From the NCBI GenBank assembly GCA_038496675.1, contig CM076651.1:14770322-14834321 (forward strand): a DNA stretch of 64,000 nucleotides, given 5' to 3'. This stretch comes from Rachycentron canadum (Eukaryota > Chordata > Actinopteri > Carangiformes > Rachycentridae). How positions within the stretch are numbered: position 1 is the stretch's first letter; each line of letters opens with the position of its first letter. Of this stretch, positions 42,801 through 54,800 are shown piece after piece. Made by a program: the position numbers and the translations under genes. Below the pieces are notes generated by a model. That model did no database searches. It was not told where the DNA came from and saw only the letters and a list, made by a program, of their open reading frames with translations.

Positions 42801-45800
42801 GCACTTTTTGTTCTTTCTTGGGTCTTAATATGGCCCCAAAGCTGTCAGCATGGAGTGATATGGGATGGGAGCCAGGTGAAGATAGTCCAAAGGGTGACAT
42901 GATGTGATTGTGGGTTAGGTCTATCAGCACAGTCATCTTATTATATATTTAGAAATACCTCATGTCATCAAGAAAAAGTTAAGAGGAAATATTATGCAGA
43001 CCAAAACTGATACTAATAACCGTGTTATTAAATCACCATACCAAGAAAAGCATCACCCTTAACATGAGCAGAGTTTAGAGGTCTGCATTTACAGTCTACC
43101 TGATATGACACGTTCCCCTTTTAACATACACTCAGCTGGCAGGTACACTGATCTGAAACCAATGCAGTCAAATACAGGAGTCCTGTTTGCATCCTCCTTC
43201 ACAAGGGTTTTAATGATCAGTATTGTATTTAGTGCTAAAACCAATTCAGAGAGGTGTTGATTCAGCTGTATGATCATTTTGGAGGCTGCATGTTGTGATG
43301 TTGTTGAACTGTACTATATTATACTAAGAGGTATAGTATATCTGTTGTTTAGTCAACCCTCATTTATATAAATGGAACAAACAAAACACCTAGTAGAAAC
43401 ACCTGTTAAATGCAGCATTGTTGTGTTAAACTGTTTTGCTAAGTGTCACTCATGAAACTGACAGCTGTTACATGTTTACATGTAAGACACGACATGGACC
43501 AGTTTTTGTTAAATGCCATCAATGTATGAGAGAGTTGTATGTTTACTTTGTTCACTTTATATCTGATGTAATGTGTGACTGTAGTAGTATGTATTGGCTT
43601 CCTCTCTTTTTGTTTCTGTCTTGCTTCTCAAGGTAATATACTGTAAGTGTCTTGTAAACCCATGTGGGCTGGGGAATCTTATTTCATTCATAAATATCTA
43701 TGGAATAAAAGAAAGACACTGTATAGATATACCCCACCACCACCCCTGAAAAACAAACCTACACTCTTGTGCATATCAGTGTGAATTTCAATAAACAAGA
43801 AAAACATTGTGCCAATCTGTGCATTGCTGCAGTCTGTGTTGGCTGATTTCCAACATAATGGTGCAATTGTAGGTGTTTGCTGTTGCTGCATTGTTCTCAC
43901 AATGTTTTACATTACATACAATATCCCACCCAGCCCAGATTGCCAAGACGGCAGGGATTTCACATTATAAAGACTCCTGCCATATGGTGTTTTTCTAACT
44001 GGAACGCCGAGATGATACAGATACATTTGTACCTATTTTAAACTCTAGCAGAGATTCAAGGTGACACACAGACTGGTTGAGGAGCTGTCACTTTATCTGA
44101 GACCAAAACTGAGCAAAGATGAGACTCTGAAAAAGTTATACAAAGTGATATGAAGGGACAAAATGAAGCCCACTGGGAATTACTGGACTGACTGTTCAGT
44201 AGGATTTGTCCTGAATCAGGGTATGAGGGGCCATTTGACAGTGTCAGATTTATGATCAAATGTATGAAATGATGATGTTGCATTAATTGCTCCATTCAAC
44301 AATATATCGCTAAGAACCGAAAGATGAAAAATCACCTGCTTTCAAGGACAATGGATTGGAGGACTGCAGGGATAAAATTGTATCTCCAGAGCAGCCACCA
44401 GCTGCCTACAAAACAGACGATGCTGCAGCATCAGTCAACATCAAACTAGAATGATTTTTTTTTTTTTTTTTTGCTGCAAAATAATTTGTGGGCTCAACCC
44501 TTAAACAAATTCCTACTATGCATCACATGTTAAATATAATGTTTTTTAAAGTCAAGAAACAATTAGTGAAATCTAAGCCAGTCAACTGAACACAGACACA
44601 GTATGTGTGCTGAGAGTGTCTCAGACAGACAGACAACAGTAAATACTGATCCCCAGAGGGCCGAGTGTTGTCCATGCTCTGTTGGCCTGTTTGTTTCAAA
44701 GTACTTTTCTCTAATAGATAGTGGCATCACTGAGAAAGCCCTGATTTTTGAACCTTTTCACCCAGTGAATCCTCATGGAAAACTACTGCACAGGGGAATA
44801 TCAATGTGAAGAAAACAAGTCTAATTATAACCACAACCCAACCATTAGTCCTTAGGGAAACAAGGTAATAACCACCTTGGGTATAGTGTTTGGTTTGACA
44901 TTTTTCCTAGAAGTCATTGGTCAGATATTATGTGATGGTGTGTGATCATACAAAAATAGATACCTCTACACTGATGTATTAACAGACTTATTGCCAGACG
45001 TGTACATTGATATCAGATGGTTCAATTACTACATTCATGTCTGTCAAACAGTTGGACATGGCACACCACCACTTCAACACCCTCACGATTGAGCTTGAAC
45101 CATTGGACCTACATGAGTTGTGGAAACCAGTATGAATTCTACAACGCAGGGCAACATATGTAAACTATAGCACATAAGTTAAATTTTGATAACTTCACCA
45201 GAAAATCAGTGAGCATAGCTAAAACTTTCAGTCCAATCCTGATCCTACCTATAAATGTCCACTGGGCTCCTAAGGTGCTTGGTGCCCTGGTGAAGTCTGT
45301 CAGCGTTTCTGCTGATGTTACTCTAGCTGCATTTTTGTAGATTTACTTTACTTTCACTTTCAGAGAGCTCAAGTTGACTCTTTTAAATGATATTTGTCAG
45401 ACCAACAGACTAAAACTAAAATATTCACCTGACAATAATATGAATCATAGAAAAGCAGCAAATCCATACTTTTGAAAGGCTGAAGCACTTTTGCTTGATA
45501 AATGACTTTGGTGATTAATTGATTATGACATTGATTAATTCACTATTCATTCCATTGTAACATTTTTAGGTACTTTTATTGTTCTTTTGGTCAAGTTGTG
45601 TATTTTCTTGTTACTCTGGTTTTATCTTTATTAAAGGACTAGAAGTTGAATTATGCTAAAAATGGTCAATGCTGTGTACTATACACAGTCAGATAGGAAA
45701 GTAATGCATCCCGATGTGGGTAGTTAGGCTGACAGCAGTTTAGCAGCTACTGTCTAAGGATGAACCTCTAGGTAATGCTCTGATGACCTAATTGGCGGTT

Positions 45801-48800
45801 TGACTGACATCTCCCGTGCTGCCGAACCTACTGTCCTGCACTTTAACTCACCACTGTGCTTTTCTGGCCAAACATTCAAAACGAACCACAGAAATCAGCC
45901 AAGACTTTCAAACTGAGGCAGCATGCCACTGTAACAGTTCCCCTTTGTCAGCTGAGCAGTCCAGCTCAATGCTGATTAATGAGCTTGGGTCAGTCTCTCC
46001 CCTGGAGGAAGCCGCCATTATCTTCAATACTGTGCTTGTGGGAATATCATAATGGAGGTGAAGTCAGAAAGGCAATCAGTGGTAATCCCAATGAAAGAGC
46101 ACACACTTTGATGTAAGCCCACCTTCCCTTCTCTCTCTTTCTCTCTCTAGGGAAACTAGCAAATGCATTTGAGACTTGTTAGACCATGTTTAGTCTCTTT
46201 TCAAAGTTTTGGCTATCATTACGAGCTCATGAATAAAAAATATCCTGTCGTTTTTTTCCAAGGCTGCTTTTTCACATTGATACAGTGAATTGAATAACTG
46301 GATTTTCCTACTGATTGTACTACAGCAACAGAGTGAAATAAAAACAATAATGCTGATTACAATGATAATAAAGATTATGATGGAGGCTTTGTTGAATAGT
46401 CTGGCGCACAACGTACGAGAGTGTGTACATATTTGCATAATTTGAAAAGCTGCAGTGAAATGACAACTAGTGAGGAATCTGGATTATTTTTTATTTTGAA
46501 ACTCTGACGCCTTGTTAATAATAATATCCTCCCTCAGTGTAATGTTGAGTCAAGTCATTAAGCCAGCTGCAGCAACTCATTATAAATGGAAACCATGTGG
46601 GAAATAACTGTGCCTTTATCAGCGATAGTAGGTTTGGTGGGATGTGTTTCAACTCTGCCACTGAGCTGTTAAATCTTTAAAACTCTGTGTTATTCAAAGA
46701 TCAAAATACTGGTTTGGATGCTGTTTGACCATAAGTAAATGTATGCTTTCTGTTTTTCGTAAATTTAATAAGAAAACCATTGGATTGGATGCAGCAAAAA
46801 AGACCATTGTAAAGATGGAAAGTATGTCTATTATCAACACTGTTTGGGATTTTGTATGGTTACATCCCATCTCTAGATTGAGAGGTAGAGCAAAGTGCAC
46901 AGTGAAACAATGGAGACCCCATAACTCATTAAACTGCAGCCCTGATTTTTCCTGTCTCTTTTTTGTTTAACAGCTTCTCTTCCCCTATTTATCTGTTGCA
47001 GGACTCAGATTCACTTCACAGTGGCCATTGATTTCACTGCATCAAACGGTGAGTGTTTCGACTACCGTCACCCGCTCTGCTTCCATCTGTCATCTGATGT
47101 GTCACTATGACATTTGCAATGTATCAAAGAGGAGCCTGGATGTTTCTCCCTGCTTGTAATATTTTATCATTTTCCTTTTAAAACTATTTTTTATTGGAGG
47201 TTTCACACAGTAAAGGATGTTGGAGAAAGAGACAGAGAGCGGACAGAGCAAAAGTGATTATGAGTTTAAACAAGGTAAACACCAGGCTGCATCTAATGGA
47301 CAATAGAAAGCAAACAACGAGCTCTCTATTTGAAGAGACGTTCCATATCATATGTACTTACATTTGATGGGATGTTATATCTATGTGCAGATGTACATGT
47401 GTCTGTCTATTTAAGAACTTGCTGGCACTGTAAAACAAAACAGATAACATCTAATCCTAATGCTGTGTTCATGTGACACTGGGCTTTGGGAAAGTCTGAA
47501 GTTTTAAGGTTATCTAAAGTTATACTCCACTTGTTGCTTCATAGAAAGAAAACATGGAGACACCTCATGTCAGCCAAAGTGCCATATTCAGTATAATTCC
47601 TGCAACATTTTCTGGGTGTAATCGTGTATAATGAGTGTACAATTTCATAAACTGTGTTGCACAACTGTCCATTTCATGTAACATAAACTTGGCACAAGAT
47701 GCTATCCTGTCATGTCAAATCAGCTAGATTTGTATGAATCTATTTAGAGGTTGTGTCTAAATATTTAGCCAATGGCTGCTCCATTCAAACATTTCAGTCT
47801 GACCAGTCTGAATGTATCTCACTCTGTGCTTCCACTGAATTTCCTGAATATAACATTCTGACTAGTACCAAGTCGCCTTTGTACATGTTCCTATTTCCAG
47901 GTATATGAGAAATACTCATCAAATTTGAGGGTTCAAAATGTCACTGTAACTTCAACATCACGCACAGAAAAAATGTAAACATGCTCTTTCAGTAGCTGTC
48001 ATAACATTGCTCAATTCCTGTATTGCCAATAAGACACAGTCACAATGAGCCCCATGTCTGATTCTGAACATCCAATTTAGTCTTGGTTCACTCATGTTTC
48101 TCTCGCTGCAGCTGTCAGTTCAGCCTCGCTCTGCTGGTTTGCATCACTGACTCTGACTGCTCTTGTCTTGAAAGGAAATCCGTCCCAGTCCACTTCACTG
48201 CACTACATGAACCCATACCAAATGAATGCCTATGCCATGGCCCTGAAGGCTGTGGGAGAGATCATCCAGGACTATGACAGTGATAAGATGTTCCCTGCTC
48301 TGGGATTCGGTGCTAAGCTGCCGCCTGATGGGAGGGTCTCCCATGAGTTCCCTCTGGTGAGCAAATTATGAGGTTATTTAAGATTATCTGGTTGTAATTC
48401 AGGATCAGATTTTTTTTTTATCTGACTCTGTAAAAAATGATTTTGGGTCTCCCAGTGGAGCCTTTGAGTGTGAGCACATGCTCTCTCTAGCATGTATGGA
48501 TAAGCATGTTTTCGTGTGCAATATGGATGTGTGCATTTTGAGATTAAAGCTGCTACACCTCTAACATGCATAATTCAGAGTGAATTCCATTTACCTTTTA
48601 TGGTGCAAATTAGGTTCTGTAAGGCTGAAGGATTCTTAAATCAATTTGGCTTCTCTCAGCCAGCTAATGTGCTTTGGCTGCTGCATAGTACAGCCTAATG
48701 AGGAGTCTGTCTACAGGGTAACGTCTGCATCACTCCATATTTCCATTAGAATTTGCAAATTAAGATTCATCTCACCATATAATTGAAGCCTCATTCTTTC

Positions 48801-51800
48801 ATGCTCTAGTCCTGTAAGTGGGTTTAAAAGAAAAGTTGCAGTCCTGGGTGAAATATTTGTTATGTATGTTTGGTTAGAAATTTGCCTTGTGGCTAAGGAA
48901 GCTAACCTTTGAAGCAAAGTTTGACAAGCATGTCTCTGGGAGAAAAGAATGTTTGCTAAAATGTCATTGTGCCCCTAAAGAGTAAGTTTATCCAGTTTTT
49001 ATCAGCGGTACTTGAGGGCTCCTCCAGCTGTGGCATCACAGCTGCACTGGCTGAAGAAGGAGAATCTAGTCACCAGGAGTTTGTTCAGCTTTGCTTAGAT
49101 TGAAAGCAGTTTAAGATCAATTCTGTTTGCTTTTTACTTTATGCTTTGTATTGTAGGCCTATATTTGTACATAGAATCATGTAGTTATGATATATAATAT
49201 ACAATTATATAATTACAAAAGTACATCAAAATTAAATTTAAAATGATGCCCTCAACATGAGATGACAAATATTTGACCTACTAACTTGTTAGATAAATGT
49301 GTGTACATACAGTGTGCATAAACAAACTCATCACCACTGTGGTTAGAGATGCAACAGACTTTACACTTTAAACCAGAGCACTTCAGCATGTTTTATTAAA
49401 GCTATAATGTGCATGATCTTTTAATGAAGTTAGTGCTAGTGTTAAAGTGGAGAGCAAACCACTCCATTCCTCCCACTCCTCCTTCGCCCTGCCCAGACCC
49501 TCACCCTCATCCATCAAGCCAAGGCTAATGCAGGAATTGGGACCTCGCTAGCCTGTGAGTCAGCCAAAGCAACATCTTAACACTAGCTGGATAACACCAG
49601 CTTGAAGCCTTAGAGTGACAGGAAGAGTAGACCAGAACCACATTCACTTATACATTGACACTGCGACTTTGGCTTTCTTTGATTGGTTAGAAAGCACAGA
49701 CTCAAAAAATTTACAAAGCAATATCTCTGTATAGCTGCTGAGTCACAGAAGCCTTTGTCAGCTCATCTCCACATTACAATAACTTCTGTAGCATATTTCA
49801 ACAAAACATAGCATAGTAACATAGTAAATGACCAGATATTTTCCTTAGGAGAGAAACAACTCCAAAATCATTTTTAATGTTGCTCAATGAGTTAATGAGT
49901 AAACAAGTTATCCACATCCACTTAAAAGATGATGTCAGTATTGTGTTCACTACTTGTTTCCATTGCTAGCAAGAGACCAAAAATAATAATTATTCCAGGT
50001 GTAAGTCCTATTGTTCTTGTCCATTGTTGGTCCAACTGAAACACTGTTCAATCAATTCATTCACATATATTCCCCATTTTAATCAATTCCCTGTTTTTAG
50101 TTTTTGTGCCATTCATGTTTTGTTTTTCTCAGAACGGCAACATTGAGAACCCGTACTGTAACGGCATGGAGGGGATACTCGAAGCTTACCATCAAAGCCT
50201 TAAGACGGTTCAGCTGTATGGACCCACCAACTTCGCCCCTGTTGTGAATCATGTGGCAAGGTACAAACACAAATATCTGTCCCAGTGGTCATATCAGAGC
50301 ACAGTTGTCCTTTCTTTCAAAGTCAATCTGTAAATAATCTTCAGCAGACAGACGTGCCATCAGAGATATTAAGACAGTGAGTGATGGTTCCTCTATGAAT
50401 TGAGCAGAACTAATGAGGGAAAAATAAACAATCAGCCATCAAGCTGAGATGAATAGAAATGGTAATAAGGCATCTGTGGCCAGGCAAAGTAGAGTGCAGA
50501 TGCTGGATTTATGTTTTAGATGTCTAGTTAAAGTTGTAAGGTAAGATGGTGGAAAGCAGGAGATGGCACAGGACTTGTAAATGTCTTCCCATCATCTAGC
50601 CTTTCAGATGAATTGATGATTGACTTTATTCAATAAATGAGCATCACTGTGAACGGATCACTATATTCTTTAATTCAAACATCCTGATTGCAAATGGAAC
50701 AAATCTATAACTTAATATACAGGTTTTGCTACAAATGGGGTTGTACCACATTAAATACAGAGCAGATGGGAATAGTTTAAAGTTGTTTCCTCAAGGTTGA
50801 AACAGTAGTGAACTGACACCGTACACCATACTTGGTCCAGCCATACACCAGGTTTATGGTCTTATTTTATAAAAAAAAGTCTTTAGATCAAGTGACAAAT
50901 GCACAAAGATTGCAACAGTGCAGGCTGAAAACACCCCTCTAATAATAACTTTGGCAATTAATTTTGAAGAAAAAAACTCCATCTCAGTCATGGCATTCGG
51001 CTGACCAATGGAGTAATTATGATCAGTCATTCAGTTTAGGCCATTTGTGATTATAGGGCTGCTCCCTTTGTTGTGGTCCAGCTGTCCGTCTGTTATGCAG
51101 TATAACGCCTGGTGCTGCAATTTGTGATCTGGCAGTGTGGTCAAATGTCTCCAGTCTGTGTGGCTTGCATTATTGTGTGGCAGATGAGGAAGACAAACGT
51201 CTCTTTAATCTCCTAAACACTAGCCATCACTCTTGCCATTGTCACTGACTGGGCACACTCTTTGATTAAAATGTCAACACTCCACAGTCAAATTTACCAA
51301 ACTGAAAGCAAGGATAAAGGCTCACCTCTGACCTGTCCTTGGCTTTCACGTTGACCCACCATGTTTTTTCCCCTTCTAGCTCATCAAGTCTGGTCAATTG
51401 AGTGCTGGCGAATCAATAATGTTCTTAAAGAATAAGACTGCCGCACTTTGCATAAATAGTTTAATAAATTATTCATAAGGCAGCCAGCGATGGGAGATGG
51501 AACTAGGCCACACTCACTGTGGTGTCTCAGATGGGTTTCATAATAGTGTCTGGATAGACCTCTGAGACATGAGGAGCTGTACAACATATTTTACTTCTTT
51601 ACGTGTCTATATTAAGCTTTTGTGTCACGCTGGGTGGAGGGAGAGTTTGTTTCTGAAGAACATGTTTTTTTAATGGTTGTTTTTTTTTTTTTTTTTTTTT
51701 TGCAAAATTTCTGAAACAGTGGTTGCTGCTTTTAGTATTCTCGCTTGCTCTTCAAACCAATCTCAGAGTTTCATGTAAATCCATGAACATGTAGTCTGCA

Positions 51801-54800
51801 TCGCCTTTCAGCGTTTCTTTGTTTTAACCTGATCAGTGCGGTGCTTTCTTAATCCGCTGTCTGCTGATGATTCCTCTGTTTCAGGTATGCAGCAGCGGTT
51901 CAGGATGGATCTCAGTACTTTGTCTTGCTCATCATCACTGATGGCGTCATATCAGACATGGCTCAGACCAAGGAGGCAATAGTGAATGTAAGTGCATCGC
52001 TAACTCTAGCCTGTGGACGTTCACCTCTCTCTCACACTCTCTCCACTCCTTCACCTCTACAAGGGCATTGGCATCACAGGTGCTTTTAGCTTACTCTGGC
52101 ACTGCTCTCAGGCTTTCTGTTACTTTGAGGTCTTTATGAGCCAGTAGCACTGGATTTCAGAATTTATGGGATGTTTTCTGCTTCACTTGTCTCACTTCCT
52201 GTGCTTGGGTGCTCTGTTTGTCTAATATTTTTCCTTCTTCTTATTAAGACCCTCGAGGGCTCAGCTGAAATTCAGTTTAAGGTTAACAGGTTTACTTTAT
52301 CAAAAGCAGGGACCTTGTCCAGTGCACCATGAGGCAGCTGTTTGGTCAATAAGAAAAAAAATCATTGCGCTGATTATTTGTCTTGGCTTTGTTGCATTTT
52401 GCCTATTTGTCTGTGTCGTAAATAGATTTGTAGTTGGAATATGTTCACAGTGGTCAGGCTGGCACTCGGTGAGTCATCATCGAACAGGTACACGGTGCTC
52501 TGACCCCCAGCAGACTGGGTTTAAAGGGAATTTGCGACTGTTAATCAAACCATTCGAACAGCCACACCTTCCTTTTAAGATCTTGTCTGCTGCTCTGCAC
52601 TGCTTGGGCCCAACCTGCTGTGTCCTGATGCCATCTCTCACCTCTGAGTTTGGACCTGGCTACTGTTTTCACAGAGCGAAGGACCAAATGACCTGCTTCA
52701 CCTGGCATTTAGCCTTTGCTCTGCAGAGATGAATCATCTCTACATTTTTGCTTTCTTGTTTTTGCTCTCTGATGCTGTGATTTATTTTTAGAGCTGTTTT
52801 TAAAGATCGTAGATAGCACATTGCACATTGCATCAGTTATGTTGTAAGTACTGCTGCTGGCCAAACTGCACTGTAATGTTTATTCTGATTTCCTTGTTCC
52901 CCAATTCAACACAGATTTACTGACTTATATGTCCACACATCTGGCAGGAGAGCTTCTGGGAAAAATACAAATTCCCACTCTTTCCTTTGATATTTGATAA
53001 CAGGATTTTAAGACTTTGCCATCATGTACTGAACATTTGGAGTTTTAGCATGTGCTCTGCAGAAATGATTTTAGTACCAATCAACTGCCTAGAAAAGTTG
53101 ATATAGTCCTTAAATGTAAACAGGTATCTGCTGTAAACATCTATGTGTTTATTGTAGTTCTGTACAGTGAGAGGAGGAAGGATTAGTTTAGACAGATGTG
53201 ATGGAGTGAGATCCCTTGAGTGACTTTACCGTACAGGCAAAGTAACAAATGGTGTAGACTGAATAATTCAGCTCTGGATGCAGAGTCTTATCTGGCATTT
53301 ATAAGTACATGCCTTTGGGGTCTTCTGCTGCTGGAAAGGGGCAAACAAAATGTATGTATTTTTGTGTAGAGAGCAAGAGGTCATGAGGAATGAGCCTGGC
53401 GGAGGGAATGATAAAATGGGAAAAGAGATGGAGGGAGAATGATGATAGAGACCGTGGAGAGGATGGTCCTCCACAGTCTGTTTAGTCCTATCTATGACAG
53501 GCCTCTCCCCTCGGGAGGTTTTTCCAGGAAAGCTGACCTACTTTTACCCCTGTAAATGCATTTCTACCAGTATATATCATTCATTCATTCATGTCAGGGT
53601 TTTCACATTCTCCACATCAGCACTGCGGTTTAAATTTGTGCAGTGGAGTAACCACACCACAAAATGTGTAAAAGACGAACCTTTATCAAACCTTTATGAT
53701 GTAGGCTTGTGTTTTGTTTAAATTGGAGATAAATACATTTGACATGTGGCTTTCCCGTTTTGACATTAACAGTATTTCTATAAACAAACACGATGAATAA
53801 ATAATGTGAGACTGTGCAAGTGTGTATTATGAAGTAGTCATGTTTTATGAATACAGCATTTGACTTTATTCATGTTTGTACATGTTTCTTATATCGTACA
53901 TTGTTTTTCTTCCACTGCTCTTATTTGTAGGAATAAAACCCAAGAACACTGTGTAACCCTATGTACTTGAACTCACTTTGTATTCCACGTTGTAAAAGAA
54001 GCCTTTAAAATGTGTACACTGTTTATAAGTTAGCTAACATATTCTGTTATATGGTGGCTGTTGTAACAACCTTAGGGCCCCTGGGTTGAGTAATGTATTC
54101 TGTATTTTTTTCTCAGTCCCTGGGAAACCCAAGCTATGCAGCATAGTGTGATGTGAAACACAGTGAAGAAACTGTTATTATGCTATGTATCATTTATGTT
54201 TATCCTATTTTATCTCTATCATTATTGTTTCTGTCCCTGGCTTCTCTGGGGAACTGTACTTTCAGATTAATACTGATGGAATGAGAAGTGAATTGGGAGA
54301 AAAACAAGAGTAATTGGAAATGTAACCCTTCAGTTCTCTGATATAAACTCCGATGTCAGGCATTTTTCAGCAAATAGAGTTTGTGCTCTCCCAGTTATAT
54401 AAATGACAACTGACTTTTTGCTTTTCTTGTTCATGACAGGCAGCTAAGCTCCCCATGTCTATCATCATTGTTGGAGTTGGTCAAGCTGAGTTTGATGGTG
54501 AGAACAGTAGCTAAAGTTATTTGGGGAAAAATATACCAAAAAACAGTGGACACCTGTTTGTTGTGTTGTTGCATCAGTCGAGTTTTTTTTTTATTTACTG
54601 TCTTGCCACACAGGTATAACAACTATTGAATTCACAACATGAAAGTGTTACCCCCCCCCAAATTACTTTCATGAGAAACTAGAAATGAACATGTGTGCCA
54701 TTTGGATTTAAAGGCATACTAGAGATAATTTTGTGATGAACCGATCTTTTCTCTGTAGCCATGGTTGAGCTGGATGGTGACGACATCAGGATCTCTTCAC

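Larger units (their letters stand above)
36092..47001 (+). other. cpne5 long intron, exons 12-13
   Basis: A 10.9-kb GT-AG intron. It holds a degraded teleost repeat (38190-38420), a perfect palindrome (38643-38664), poly-A and poly-T runs, a possible repeat fragment at 45430-45560 and a non-repetitive, relatively GC-rich stretch at 45790-46060. No gene recognised. Confidence 0.75.

Noticed and set aside
45631..45650. 'attaaaggactaga', resembling the left end of the 61.7-kb element
   Set aside because: The sequence after it does not follow the element and no matching right end was found.
52322..52732. A 136-codon open frame with a hydrophobic segment
   Set aside because: It is intronic, the hydrophobic stretch reflects T-rich DNA, and no family was recognised.
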